Notes: generated from the letters alone by a model not told the origin. Counted from the stretch's first letter, positions 18,106-27,743 are shown. The stretch: DNA of 64,000 nt from Variimorphobacter saccharofermentans (GCF_014174405.1 NZ_JACEGA010000001.1:2695001-2759000); one strand, 5' to 3'. A program made the numbers and translations.

Positions 18106-20346
18106 TTTTTTAACCGAGATAAAATGCTTTACATCGGAAAGCTGATGGGTAACGGGCATATCAGGCAATGCCGCCAGTATATCGTTCCGGTAGCGTCTGC
18201 TTGCCCGACTGTCAAGGATAGAAAAAACACAGGTATCCGTTTCTCTGCGGATTCCTCGGCCAAACCATTGGCGCAGCTTGATAAGCATACCCGGCACAAT
18301 GACCTCATTCAGATAGCCGTAAAAGTCAGGATACAGGGTCTTTTCATATTCCAGCACCGGATCGGGTGCCGGAAACGGAAGCCGTACCACAATGAGGGAA
18401 GATAAAATATCCCCGGCAAGGTCAATGCCCTCTCCGGCGCTGTCACTGGCACAGAGGATACCGTTTCCGCTTTTACGAAAAGCGTCGATGGCATCCAGAC
18501 GACCTTTGCCCATGCGGAACAGGGGAAATGAAGTGATTCGTCCGCACAGCTCGTCATATGCCTGCTCCATCATGCGGTAAGATGTAAACAAAATCAGGGT
18601 ATGCCCATGGGTCGCTTCGATCAGCTCCACCAGCCGATTGACCACCGCCTGAAAATAACCACTCTCCTTGTCTGAAGGAGTGGGCATATCCTGCGGAAGA
18701 TACAACAGAGCATGGTTCGGATAATCAAAGGGAGAAGCCTTGCTGGTTTCAAAGACACGGCGTTTCTCTGCCAGAATAATTCCGCTATTTCGCTTGAAAT
18801 GCGAAAAGTCACTCCCCACAGAAAGCGTACCGGAGGTCAGGATATACGGAATTTCTTCCTGCCAAATGTCCTCCGACAGTAGATAATCAAGCTGCTTTGG
18901 CAAGACGCAGACCCGGCTGGCCGTTGCTCCGGTCATTTCCAGCCAAAGAATAGAACTGGCATGATGGAACAGGATGGATAGCTTGGTTTCCTGCTGCTCC
19001 ATGCGGTTCACTAGTCGGTCGTACCGATCCCTTTTTTCACGGGCGGTCGTATAAAAAAGCACCGACAGTCTGCGCAGTACAGCCATCAGTGTTTTCAAAG
19101 CTCGTATGCAGTTTAAGTCAATCTGTACGGCATAGCAGTTTTTATCATAGCTTATGCCTGCGGCATACCGCAGGGCTTCAAAGAGTAAAGCGTTTTGTTC
19201 CTGCATGGTTTCGCATATCCTGACGATCTCCGCTTTATCAGGATTGCCTGCGCCTATGGTATGGTAAATACTTGCCACCAGCCGTTCTAACTCCACATTT
19301 TCCAGCGTCATGCCGTACATCTGCCTTGCGGCATCAAGGAGCTTGTGGGCCTCGTCAAAAATTACCACTCCACGGGGCGGGAACAAGGACCTTCTCCCAT
19401 TCTTCCTGCCAAGGACATCCGCCAGCACAAGGTTGTGGTTGGCGATCTGAAAGTCATATCCAAGGGACTGTGCCTTTCGGATAAAGCCACGGTATCGGCA
19501 GACCGAGGACAGCGGGCAGTTCAGATGGCAGCGTTCCACATTGATACAGGATTTCACATAGTCCGTTAAGGGGAGCGTATCCAAATCAAGGGGACAGGCT
19601 CCGGTAAAAAGTCCGGTCAGGACAGAAAGCAGTTCCTTATCCTCATGGCGGTCATTGTGTGTGATAGAGGAACGATACCCCTTTACCCGGCTGTCGCAGG
19701 CATAATGGGATTTCCCCTTGCGGACCACAAAGGACAGGGGTTTATCAATGATACGGTGTTCCATCAAAATATCGGAAATCTGAGGGATATATTCTTCCGT
19801 CAGTGCCTTTTGCAGGGCGATGGTGGAAGTTGAGATAATCGTCGGCAATTTATTGTTGCTGAACAGGTTGTGGACCGTTACGGCCAGTATGTAGGCATGG
19901 GTTTTGCCTGTACCCACCTCGGCCTCACAGAGCGCCAGCCTGTTTCCCTGCAAGGACTCCAGCATTTCCAGTGCAAGAGCCGCCTGATTCTCCCGAAAGT
20001 CCATACCATGCTCCGGCAGAATGTTTGAAAAAATGTGTTCCAGCAGATTTCTTGCTCTCACGACAGGCTTGATGGAAAAGGTGCTTTCCGGTTCCGATAC
20101 TGCCTGCGAAAGCATTTTGTCCATCGCTTTTTGATAGCCGCTTTCATTCAGCGGCGCCGCTTTGGAAAAGAGCCGTTTTGCCTTTAAGGTAGAAAGCTCC
20201 ACCATGCGGTAGCTGTATGTTTTTCCGGTGTAGTATTCTAAAAGCACGCAGTTTTCGGCCGTCAGCACAATGCGTTCCTCTTGCCGAATTAAGCCTGCTT
20301 CATAAATCTTATTTTGAATATCTGCCATGTAGACAGGTTGTTCCAT
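18085..20346 (-). CDS. DinG/XPD-like superfamily 2 DNA helicase
   Basis: This 753-aa helicase has Walker A EVGTGKTHAY near 141-150 and the DEAH box in VIFDEAHKLLDAARQ. C-terminal motifs include SAGEGIDLAGD and WFGRGIRRETDT. Cysteines between Walker A and the DEAH box (CPLDL, CINVERCHLNCPLSSVC) match the iron-sulphur cluster position of the XPD/DinG family. The expected reaction is 5'-3' unwinding of DNA, or of DNA-RNA hybrids, driven by ATP. In this setting it may help replicate or process the excised element. The start ATG follows a GGAGG-type site at the end of a 0.5 kb structured leader. Product family is clear; role in the element is inference. Confidence 0.88.
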   Translation of the reverse strand: MEQPVYMADIQNKIYEAGLIRQEERIVLTAENCVLLEYYTGKTYSYRMVELSTLKAKRLFSKAAPLNESGYQKAMDKMLSQAVSEPESTFSIKPVVRARNLLEHIFSNILPEHGMDFRENQAALALEMLESLQGNRLALCEAEVGTGKTHAYILAVTVHNLFSNNKLPTIISTSTIALQKALTEEYIPQISDILMEHRIIDKPLSFVVRKGKSHYACDSRVKGYRSSITHNDRHEDKELLSVLTGLFTGACPLDLDTLPLTDYVKSCINVERCHLNCPLSSVCRYRGFIRKAQSLGYDFQIANHNLVLADVLGRKNGRRSLFPPRGVVIFDEAHKLLDAARQMYGMTLENVELERLVASIYHTIGAGNPDKAEIVRICETMQEQNALLFEALRYAAGISYDKNCYAVQIDLNCIRALKTLMAVLRRLSVLFYTTAREKRDRYDRLVNRMEQQETKLSILFHHASSILWLEMTGATASRVCVLPKQLDYLLSEDIWQEEIPYILTSGTLSVGSDFSHFKRNSGIILAEKRRVFETSKASPFDYPNHALLYLPQDMPTPSDKESGYFQAVVNRLVELIEATHGHTLILFTSYRMMEQAYDELCGRITSFPLFRMGKGRLDAIDAFRKSGNGILCASDSAGEGIDLAGDILSSLIVVRLPFPAPDPVLEYEKTLYPDFYGYLNEVIVPGMLIKLRQWFGRGIRRETDTCVFSILDSRASRRYRNDILAALPDMPVTHQLSDVKHFISVKKQGAYFD

Positions 20347-20388
20347 AATATTTTGCCTCCTTTGCTTGCCTAAAGGAGCGACACAAGA

Positions 20389-20758
20389 ATGCGGCGGAAT
20401 CAGGAAAAGGGTTGAAAGTTTGTTGACTCAATAAGCCTGTTCCGCCGCATGGTTTCTATCGCTCCGATAGAACACGATAGATTTTTATATCAAAGCAAAG
20501 GTGTGACAAGCGATCCGGCTGGTGCTGCCGGACTCCATAAAAGCCGCCCCTCATTCTTTCTCAAATGAGGGTGATGCGTTTTCCCGGCCGTCTGCCGGGC
20601 TATCCAATGCGGTGAAGCGTTCAAGATAGAAGTACCATGATGACCGGCAGGGATCGTCGCAATCCGTCCCACCATGGGGCGTAACTGCCGCAGACAGTAT
20701 CGCTCGGAGGGCATTGCCCTCGTCTTGGCGTGTCCCAGCGTGTTGCTCCCCCTGCCGG
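20389..20758. ncRNA. Highly structured gene-free leader or candidate RNA
   Basis: The stretch between the sigma-like gene and the helicase (20347-20859) has no convincing gene but at least six hairpins. They are: 20389-20399 with 20440-20450 (11 bp), 20455-20461 with 20465-20471, 20514-20519 with 20527-20532, 20549-20555 with 20564-20570, 20583-20588 with 20594-20599, and an outer arm 20644-20652 with 20750-20758. The last encloses about 100 bases with an inner GGGCATTGCCC. Such density suggests a structured RNA or 5' leader of the helicase message, or a DNA site such as a transfer or replication origin. The strand and function are not known. Confidence 0.4.
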
Positions 20759-20859
20759 TGATGTACCCATCACACCCGTATTCTGTTTTCAATGTTCAGG
20801 CGAAAGGCGATTTGAAAAATTCCTTTCACCCAACGTCCGAAAACAGGGGGGGTGATGAG

Positions 20860-21351
20860 TCATTCAGAGAAAAATTTTTTTAATTTTTTTGAAGCCCAAT
20901 GCAGACTATCCCAAACCGCCCGATAATCCACGTTATCCAAGGCAGCTATCTGACGTATGGATAATCCCTGAAAGAAATGCTGGACAAACCTCCGTTGCTG
21001 GGTTTCCGTCAGCTTTCCACTATGCAAAAGCCTATCCGCTGCTTTTCTGGCATTGGTTTCATCATGTTTCCGTATGAACTGCTCGTCCATGGACAAGGCA
21101 GAAGGCTTGTCCACTTCCTCCATGCCGTTCAGTGTCCGCTTGCGCTTGTTGTAACGGTTATCTGCAAGGTCTTGATCGTGATAAATTTCATCCGACAGAG
21201 CCTTCAGTTCTAAAAAATCCTGTTCCGTTTTGCCGGGGTTTTCCGAAAGGTACCTCTCCAGTGTGACCTCTACGATACGGTCTGCAAAACGGTAAACGAT
21301 GCCCTCACTAAACTTATTTAGGGCATAATCACTCTTTTTATAGCTTTCCAT
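20860..21351 (-). CDS. Sigma-70/HTH-like regulator of the ICE
   Basis: About 163 aa from the ATG at 21351, which has GGAGGAAAGGAC ahead of it. The N-terminal half is helical and charged. The C-terminal 60 residues (LTETQQRRFVQHFFQGLSIRQIAALDNVDYRAVWDSL) look like sigma region 4, a helix-turn-helix that would contact promoter DNA. Proteins of this size and form are common in clostridial conjugative elements and are annotated as sigma-70-family or HTH proteins. The ribosome site lies in a 16-bp hairpin, so translation may be controlled. A true sigma factor would also need region 2, which I do not see, so it may be only a DNA-binding regulator. Confidence 0.7.
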   Translation of the reverse strand: MESYKKSDYALNKFSEGIVYRFADRIVEVTLERYLSENPGKTEQDFLELKALSDEIYHDQDLADNRYNKRKRTLNGMEEVDKPSALSMDEQFIRKHDETNARKAADRLLHSGKLTETQQRRFVQHFFQGLSIRQIAALDNVDYRAVWDSLHWASKKLKKFFSE

Positions 21352-21358
21352 GTCCTTT

Positions 21359-21399
21359 CCTCCAATCTGTTTTGCTGGAATGCCAAAACAGATTGGAGG
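21359..21399 (-). promoter_or_regulatory. 16-bp hairpin hiding the Shine-Dalgarno of the sigma-like gene
   Basis: Positions 21359-21374 and 21384-21399 are perfect inverted copies with a 9-base loop. On the minus-strand message the downstream arm ends in GGAGG, the ribosome site of the sigma-like gene, and the upstream arm begins with the complementary CCTCC. If the hairpin forms, the site is closed. This could be a translational switch opened by a protein, a small RNA or upstream translation. Confidence 0.65.
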
Positions 21400-21574
21400 G
21401 CGGAGAGCGGCAGCATGGTTCGACAATCAGATGGATATTCATGTCTGAACTTGGGATAGAATGGAAATAAAGCAGTTTTTTTGTCGAACAAAAAAAGCCA
21501 GTACGTTGCCCAAGGCAAAATACTGACTTTTTTATAATATTACTATTAAATTGTATAATTGCGAGGAGGTATGT

Positions 21575-21634
21575 ATGAGCTTTGTTTTCTCTATTTCCAC
21601 CTCTGAAAAAGCAAAAGGTAGGGCATACGCATAA
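21575..21634 (+). CDS. Possible 19-aa leader peptide
   Basis: A GAGGAGG site at 21563-21569 precedes two overlapping ATGs at 21571 and 21575. The second opens a 19-codon frame (MSFVFSISTSEKAKGRAYA) ending in TAA. TATAAT at 21554 is too close to be its own promoter, but TATAAT at 21533 could be. It is one of very few plus-strand signals in the element. A leader peptide is possible; it may also be chance. Confidence 0.3.
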   Translation: MSFVFSISTSEKAKGRAYA

Positions 21635-21713
21635 GGAAACCCCTTCCGCCACGGCGTAGACCAAAAGCCCTGCCTGATGCTACAAACACCCGAAATGCCC
21701 GTAAAATAGGGCA

Positions 21714-21745
21714 AGAGCCTACCCCCAAAATTGAGGGCAGGCTCT
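21714..21745 (+). terminator. Hairpin downstream of the small plus-strand gene
   Basis: AGAGCCT at 21714-21720 pairs with AGGCTCT at 21739-21745 with an inner CCC-GGG extension. A GTTTTT run follows about 5 bases later on the plus strand. It could terminate the short plus-strand transcript. Confidence 0.45.
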
Positions 21746-21854
21746 GCTCGGTTTTTGGCAGCCAGGCTATCATAACGTAAAACGCCGTAGACCCTCGGCT
21801 TTGCGTCCCCGGCTTTAGCCGGGTTTGCCCTTGGCTTTATTTATTTTGTTGTCA

Positions 21855-24800
21855 CTATTTCGTCTTTCTTACACCTTTTTCATCGACCTCATAATCGTCG
21901 ATTTTGGTACTTCTGGCAAGCGTACCATCAGCATTAAGGTAATACCACTTGCCGTCGACCTCCAGCCATTTCCCGGCAACCATGATGCCGTCCTTGGTGA
22001 AGTAGTAGGTTTTGTTGTTGCCATTGGCGCCCAAATCCCAAAAGCCTACCAGCATGGTATTGCCGGAGTAGAAGCGCCAGTTTCCGGTGTCGTCCTTGAC
22101 CCAGCCGGTTTTTAGCGTTCCGTCGGTGTTGAAGAAATACTTCACGCCATTGATGGTCTGTGTGCCGGTAAGGGCTTTTCCGTCCTTGTAGTACAGGTAC
22201 TGTCCGGCATCGTTTTTCGCCCATCCCTGTGCCGTGGCGGGGTCAATGGTCAGCTTGATATAGCGGTGAAGCAAGGAGCTGACCTCCGCACGGGTAGCAC
22301 TGGATTTCAGGTTAAACTTGTTGCTTGTGCCGCCCATCATGATGCCCGCCTGCTGCATGGCGGTGACCGCTGTTTGGTAGGTGCTGCCAATGCTGGAGGC
22401 ATCCGCATAAGTTGTTGCGTTACGGGTTACCGGCAGAGTATAGCCGGTAGCTTTCGCAAAGTTTGCGAAGACCACTGCGATTTCCTCACGGGTGATGGCA
22501 CGGTCGGGTTCAAACTTGCCGTTTCCAGTGCCCTGCACAACGCCTTTTTTATACGCCCACTCAATGTAGGGGCGGAAAGCGCTGTCTGCCTTCACATCCG
22601 TGAAGCTGTTTGTGGCGTACGCCTTGGTGTCCACGCCAGCCAGCCTGCCGAGCGCTGTTACCAGCATTCCACGGGTCATGGCGGTGTCAGGTGCAAAGGT
22701 GGTTTCCGTTGTGCCGGAGAGTAGCCCTCTGCCGACCACATAATCAATGGATTCTTTTGCCCAATGGGTTGTAATATCCGTAAACTTTGCGGACGGCGCG
22801 GTATAGCCGATGCCGTACAGAGAGAAGTGGGTGGTGGTAAACATCACGCAGCCGCTATTCGCATCATACGCGGAGCCTGCGATACGGGTTGCATTGCCGC
22901 TTGCGTCCACATAGACCGCATACAGACCGTCGATTGCTTCACCCTTGGCGGGAGTGTAAGGCACGGAAACCGTAGCCGTACCGCCGCCGAAGCTGCTAAC
23001 CGTGCCGTTCTTGCCGTCCTTAGTATAGTTTACTGTCAGGTCATAGACCGGGCGTGTGCCGATCATGGTCTTGGCCGTAGCGGATAGCTTGGCATTGGGG
23101 GCAATGGTGATGCTGATGTTGCCGCTGCTCTGCTTTTGGATTTCCGCCAGCGCCTTGGTATCAAAGGATACAGTCACAGGGGAACCATTCAGCTCAAGGC
23201 TGGTGACCCCTGCGCTCACAAGGCTGTCAAGGGATTGTTTCGTCAGGGTTGCTGTCAGGGCAGTTGTGCCCTTTGGCATGGTGACATTCAGCGCAACTGT
23301 GGTGCCGTTTGTAGTCTTGCCCTGCGCCTTTGCATCAGCCTGCGCTTTTGCAATGGCATCTGTTACGGATTTCTCCGGGATTGATGCATTTGCTGTGCCG
23401 TTTTGGCCTGCGGTTGCCGTAACAGGAGCCGCCGCCGTTATCGGCTGGTTCGGAGCCTTTCCGGGTGTGGTTGTGGCTGGTGTGGTTGTACTGCTGGAAC
23501 TTCCGCCGGAGGAAGAACCGCCGCCATTTCCGCCGCCACCGCCGTTGTAGCTCCAGTTTGCCGTAAGGGTTACCGCATTGGCAGGCATGGTAAAGGTCGT
23601 CGAAGCATTGCTGGAATTTGCGAGGGTTACGCCGCTTGCCGTCCAGCCGGTAAAGCTGTAACCACTGCGGTTGCCTGCATAAATGGTTACGGTGGTGCCC
23701 TGTGCATAGCTGCCCGCACCTGTAGTGGCGGCATAGCTGCCGCTGATGTCAACGGAGTAGGTGTCGGGAGTGACAACCTTATCCTTGTAGGTCGCCGTAA
23801 CGGTTACATCCCCGCCGGGCATGGTGACAATAGTGATGGGGGCGGTTTCATTGGCAAGCACTCCGGAAACGGTAGATGTCCACTTGTCAAATTCCTTGCC
23901 GGTATCCGGTGCATCCGCTGTGACGGTAACTTTTGCGCCCTCGGCAAAGCTGCCGTCGCCTGTGCCATTTGTGACCGTCAGGATGTGCTTGGTGACCGTC
24001 TCTTCGGTGACGGTTACGGTGGCGGTGCCTGCTTTGGTGCCGTCTCCGTTGGAAGTGGCGGTGACGGTCAGGGATGCTGCCGTTTCGCCTGCATCTACGG
24101 TGAGCTTGCCGGATGTGTCAATTTGCGTACCGGCTGCGCCACCGCTCACGATCCAGCTTACAGTAGTGTCAAAAGCGCCGGTGCCGGTAACCGTGGCGGT
24201 GAACGTCTGCGTTTTGCCTTTTTGCACGCTGGTGGTGGAGGGCGAAACGGTCACGCCGGTGACAGTCACAGGGGAAGCAGCCCCTTCGGGAACTGCAACT
24301 ATGGCATAGGCTCCCGCTTCATGGGTAGCAGTAGCCTTTACACGCACATAGTAGTTTCCCGCGGCAAGGCCGGTGATCTCGGTGCCGGTGCAGTCTGTCG
24401 CACCGGTAAAGCTTGTGTTGGAGGAATACTCCATCAGAGCCGTAGTGCCTGTTATTTTGCCGTCACTGCCGCCTGCGGTGGTTGGCTTCACACCTGTAAG
24501 CCCAGTGGGTGCGGCGGGGCCATCGGCTTTTGCTATGCTGATGGTGTAGGTCGTAGTCTTTCCTTCATAGGTGATGGTCAGTGTCTGGCTTGTGGCCGCT
24601 GTGGTGCTGTTAAAACCGGATACCATATCTGCGGTTATCGGCACGGTCGACTTGCTCCCATCGGACTTGCTTGCCTCGATGGTGAGATTTGTCACATCCA
24701 GCATATCGCCCACCTTGTAGGCGGTTTTATGGATCGTGCTGTTAACCGCTATGGACGATACCGTTGCCTCAGGCGCAGCATATGCCGCCGCTTCAATTTT

Positions 24801-27743
24801 CAGCGGACTACTGATATTGCCCGCTGCATCTTTTACGACAACGTAGATATCCTTTGCACCTGCGGTCAGTGTTACGGCCTTATCGGTAACCGTACCGGCA
24901 GATACAGAGCCCAGAGAGGTTCCCGCCGCAATCAAAGCAGCTGCCGGAGCGGCGGCACCACTGTTTACAACAAGGTAATAGGCGGTTCCGGCTTCGTCGG
25001 TGGTAAAGACGATGGCAGCCTGTGTATCACTGGCGCGGTTCACACTGCCGCCCGAGAGTACGGGCGCTGTAATATCTCCGCTCTCCACATAGGTCAGGTT
25101 CAGCGTTCCAGACAGCTTAAAGTTGGGATTGCTATGACCCGTAGCTACCGTGAAAGGAGAGGAGGCAATGGTATTGCTGTTACTGGTGAGGATGCCATTA
25201 TTGTAGGTCAGCCCCTCCGCAAGGGTGGGATTATTGAGTGTGATATTCGCTGTGTAGCTGCTTCCACTTCTTGTAAGCGTGATGGGAACCTCCTGGGCAT
25301 CACAATTTATTCTCTCCAGTGCGGTATTTTTGCTCAAGTCAAGCTCGCTTATCGCATTTAAGAAGCCGTCCAGTTCCGTCAGCCCGGTACAGTATTCAAT
25401 TCCTGCAAGGCTTGAAATGCTTTCATTATTTACGCCCAGATATGTTATGCGAGCGGCCTCATTATCGTAAATTGGTTCGTTCGAACCCCGACCAAGCAAT
25501 GCACGCACAGCCGCACGAAAGTTTGGGTCGGTAAACGCAGATGTAACGTCCTTGCCCGGCGTGCTTGGCTTCTGCAGGTCAAAGGTCAGTTGCGTCTGGC
25601 TATTGAGACCCTTGATTGCGGCCTGATTCGGAAGATAGTTCAGATTCACGTACAGAGTGGACAGCTTGGTGTTCTTGCTTACGTCCAGCACGGTCAGTTT
25701 ATTTGATGAGCAGAACAGTGCGGCCAGCTGGGTGTTCTTGCTCACATCCAGCTCGGTCAGTTGATTAGGTCCGCAGCTCAGCCTTTCTAACGAAGTATTC
25801 TTACTCACATCCAGCTGGGTCAACAGGTTTTCATCGCAGTACAGCCAGGTAAGCAGGGCGTTTTTGCTCACGTCCAGCCCGGTCAGCTGATTAGAGCCGC
25901 AGACCAGCCTGGTCAGCAGGGTGTTCTGGCTCACATCCAGCTCGGTCAGCTCATTCGAGCGGCAGTCCAGCTTGGTCAGTTCGGTATTTTGCTTCACATT
26001 CAGCTCGGTCAGCTCATTCGAGCGGCAGTCCAGCTCGGTCAGCTGGGTGTTCTTGCTCACATCCAGTGCGGTGAGCCGGTTGTAGGCGCAATCAAGCTTT
26101 TCCAGCGCAGGGTGGCCGCTCACATTCAGTTCGGTCAGCTCATTTCCGTCGCAGTACAGTATGGACAACTTGGTGTTCTTACTCACATCCAGCTCGGTCA
26201 GCTGATTGTTTCTGCAGTTCAGCTCCGTGAGCTCGGTAAAATGCTCGATCCCCGTCAGGCTGGAGATTTGTTTTTCTGCTGCAACGAAGGAATGTACATC
26301 AATAACTTTAATCTCGGCAATTTCCTCCGGTGTCAGAGTACTGTCATTTCCGTAGGACTGCGAGAGCAGCCAACTTCGGAAATTTTCATCCGGAAAATTA
26401 GCTGCGTTGACTTTTAAATTCTGCGGAGCAAATGTAACTGTTGTACGGATTTCGTCAAGCCCCGTGATTGCAGACTTGTTAGGGAAATAGTTCCTCCTCG
26501 CATCCAGCGTGGTAAGCTTTGTGTTCTTACTTACATCCAGCCGGGACAGGCTATTCGAGGAGCAGTTTAAGTTGGTCAGTTCGGTAAAATACTCAATTCC
26601 CGTCAGATCGGTGATAAATTTGTTAGATACATCAAGAACAGTAATGTTAGCAATTGCCTCCACTGTCAACTTACCATCGGCTACATAGGAGCTATTCAGC
26701 AGAAATGACCTGAATTGTTCATCGGGGAAATTGAAATGGTTAATCGTAATTGAATCAACTTTCTGATTACCAAACGTAAACGTCGTCGTCCGAGCCTCAT
26801 CAAGTCCCTTGATTGCGGACTTGTTAGGAAGATAATTCTCCTGCACATTCAGCTCAAGCAGCTTGGTATTATTGCTTACATCCAGCTCGGTCAGCTTATT
26901 CGAGAAGCAAGTCAGACTTATCAGTTCGGTATTCTTGCTCACATCCAGCTCGGTCAACTTGTTCTTGCCGCAACGCAGATAGGTTATCGCAGTGAAATAC
27001 TCTATTCCTGTCAGATCGGTGATTCCTTTGTCCAGTACCCCTATACCGGTTATACTGGCGATTTCCTCCGCCTTCAGAATAGCATCCGTTCCGTAGGTTT
27101 GCGCCAACAGATAGTCACGGAAGTTTTTATCCGGGAAATTGGCTTCGTCAATGGCAATATCCTCCCCGGTACTCTGTGGCACAGCTGCACCGCGAGCCGC
27201 AGGTGCTTCTTCTGCAGGTGCTGCTGTTTTCGCCACCGTTACAGCAATAACTGGCGCACTCACACCCTCTGCCAGTATCAATCCGTCCGGCAAATCCAGC
27301 GCGGGTGTAAACACATAGTCCCCCTCGGTATCGCCGTCATAGGGGGTGCCGCAAACCCAGTCGGACACATCCACGGTGGTTTCTTCCGTAATTTCCTTCG
27401 CTTCTTCCTGCTGTTCCTGTTTCTGAGCCTCGCTGCCTGTGGCAGTGTCATTTTCGCTTACCGTGGCTGTAACAGCGGAGCCGGTGGTGATCGTTACCGT
27501 TTTTGTAACGGTGACTTTCAGCGTCTTTGGCAGGTTCAGATCGTCCTTTGCAGTGCCGATATCCTCCGTCTGTACGGCAATATCCTCATCCAACGCCGCA
27601 AATGCGGTGATCTCACCGCTGGCTCCCAGCGGAGAGCCGGAATCCTTTGTACCTGTTTCGGCAAAGGCTGTCACCGGCAGCATGGTTACCACCATGCACA
27701 CCGACAGGAACAGACTGCCGATTTGTTTCCATGTTCGATTCAT
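21855..27743 (-). CDS. Giant LRR adhesin with Ig-like, SLH and cell-wall repeats
   Basis: This 1962-aa secreted protein has a signal peptide (1-29, ending VTAFAETG). About 15 leucine-rich repeats of the form LTELDVSKNTxLxxLxCxxN fill about 200-720. Bacterial Ig-like domains follow (for example VTGVTVSPSTTSVQKGKTQTF), then InlB-type repeats (GYSFTGWTASGVTL) and a Gly/Ser/Thr linker. Three SLH domains (FTDITTHWAKESIDYVVGRGLLSG and two more, about 1615-1800) precede glucan/choline-binding-type repeats (GWVKDDTGNWRFYSG). SLH domains bind pyruvylated wall polymers, so it should be anchored on the cell surface; LRR domains usually bind proteins. Having both SLH and choline-binding-type repeats is unusual. 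It is the last gene of the operon. The start has GAGGAGG upstream. Confidence 0.9.
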   Translation of the reverse strand: MNRTWKQIGSLFLSVCMVVTMLPVTAFAETGTKDSGSPLGASGEITAFAALDEDIAVQTEDIGTAKDDLNLPKTLKVTVTKTVTITTGSAVTATVSENDTATGSEAQKQEQQEEAKEITEETTVDVSDWVCGTPYDGDTEGDYVFTPALDLPDGLILAEGVSAPVIAVTVAKTAAPAEEAPAARGAAVPQSTGEDIAIDEANFPDKNFRDYLLAQTYGTDAILKAEEIASITGIGVLDKGITDLTGIEYFTAITYLRCGKNKLTELDVSKNTELISLTCFSNKLTELDVSNNTKLLELNVQENYLPNKSAIKGLDEARTTTFTFGNQKVDSITINHFNFPDEQFRSFLLNSSYVADGKLTVEAIANITVLDVSNKFITDLTGIEYFTELTNLNCSSNSLSRLDVSKNTKLTTLDARRNYFPNKSAITGLDEIRTTVTFAPQNLKVNAANFPDENFRSWLLSQSYGNDSTLTPEEIAEIKVIDVHSFVAAEKQISSLTGIEHFTELTELNCRNNQLTELDVSKNTKLSILYCDGNELTELNVSGHPALEKLDCAYNRLTALDVSKNTQLTELDCRSNELTELNVKQNTELTKLDCRSNELTELDVSQNTLLTRLVCGSNQLTGLDVSKNALLTWLYCDENLLTQLDVSKNTSLERLSCGPNQLTELDVSKNTQLAALFCSSNKLTVLDVSKNTKLSTLYVNLNYLPNQAAIKGLNSQTQLTFDLQKPSTPGKDVTSAFTDPNFRAAVRALLGRGSNEPIYDNEAARITYLGVNNESISSLAGIEYCTGLTELDGFLNAISELDLSKNTALERINCDAQEVPITLTRSGSSYTANITLNNPTLAEGLTYNNGILTSNSNTIASSPFTVATGHSNPNFKLSGTLNLTYVESGDITAPVLSGGSVNRASDTQAAIVFTTDEAGTAYYLVVNSGAAAPAAALIAAGTSLGSVSAGTVTDKAVTLTAGAKDIYVVVKDAAGNISSPLKIEAAAYAAPEATVSSIAVNSTIHKTAYKVGDMLDVTNLTIEASKSDGSKSTVPITADMVSGFNSTTAATSQTLTITYEGKTTTYTISIAKADGPAAPTGLTGVKPTTAGGSDGKITGTTALMEYSSNTSFTGATDCTGTEITGLAAGNYYVRVKATATHEAGAYAIVAVPEGAASPVTVTGVTVSPSTTSVQKGKTQTFTATVTGTGAFDTTVSWIVSGGAAGTQIDTSGKLTVDAGETAASLTVTATSNGDGTKAGTATVTVTEETVTKHILTVTNGTGDGSFAEGAKVTVTADAPDTGKEFDKWTSTVSGVLANETAPITIVTMPGGDVTVTATYKDKVVTPDTYSVDISGSYAATTGAGSYAQGTTVTIYAGNRSGYSFTGWTASGVTLANSSNASTTFTMPANAVTLTANWSYNGGGGGNGGGSSSGGSSSSTTTPATTTPGKAPNQPITAAAPVTATAGQNGTANASIPEKSVTDAIAKAQADAKAQGKTTNGTTVALNVTMPKGTTALTATLTKQSLDSLVSAGVTSLELNGSPVTVSFDTKALAEIQKQSSGNISITIAPNAKLSATAKTMIGTRPVYDLTVNYTKDGKNGTVSSFGGGTATVSVPYTPAKGEAIDGLYAVYVDASGNATRIAGSAYDANSGCVMFTTTHFSLYGIGYTAPSAKFTDITTHWAKESIDYVVGRGLLSGTTETTFAPDTAMTRGMLVTALGRLAGVDTKAYATNSFTDVKADSAFRPYIEWAYKKGVVQGTGNGKFEPDRAITREEIAVVFANFAKATGYTLPVTRNATTYADASSIGSTYQTAVTAMQQAGIMMGGTSNKFNLKSSATRAEVSSLLHRYIKLTIDPATAQGWAKNDAGQYLYYKDGKALTGTQTINGVKYFFNTDGTLKTGWVKDDTGNWRFYSGNTMLVGFWDLGANGNNKTYYFTKDGIMVAGKWLEVDGKWYYLNADGTLARSTKIDDYEVDEKGVRKTK
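25640..27030 (-). repeat. Tandem leucine-rich repeat DNA
   Basis: Inside the LRR adhesin, units of 60-66 bases recur with near-identical text (variants of TCACATCCAGCTCGGTCAG on the plus strand). The central block at 25680-26250 is the most regular. This can gain or lose units by slippage or recombination and so change adhesin length. Confidence 0.75.

Larger units (their letters stand above)
21427..21854. other. Regulatory stretch between the sigma-like gene and the adhesin operon end
   Basis: It contains TATAAT boxes at 21533-21538 and 21554-21559, a tiny plus-strand gene, a hairpin at 21714-21745 and a GGCTTTAGCC hairpin near 21810-21826 that may end the adhesin operon. No other coding frame looks real. 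Confidence 0.4.

Noticed and set aside
20490..20792. 100-codon minus-strand frame in the structured gap before the helicase
   Set aside because: Its composition is unlike a protein, it has no ribosome site, and it runs through the hairpins that better explain the sequence.
23403..25361. Long open frame of 652 codons on the plus strand within the LRR adhesin
   Set aside because: It is antisense to a clear gene in GC-rich repeated coding DNA, has odd Cys/Gly/Arg-rich composition, and lacks a ribosome site. It is a shadow of the real frame.
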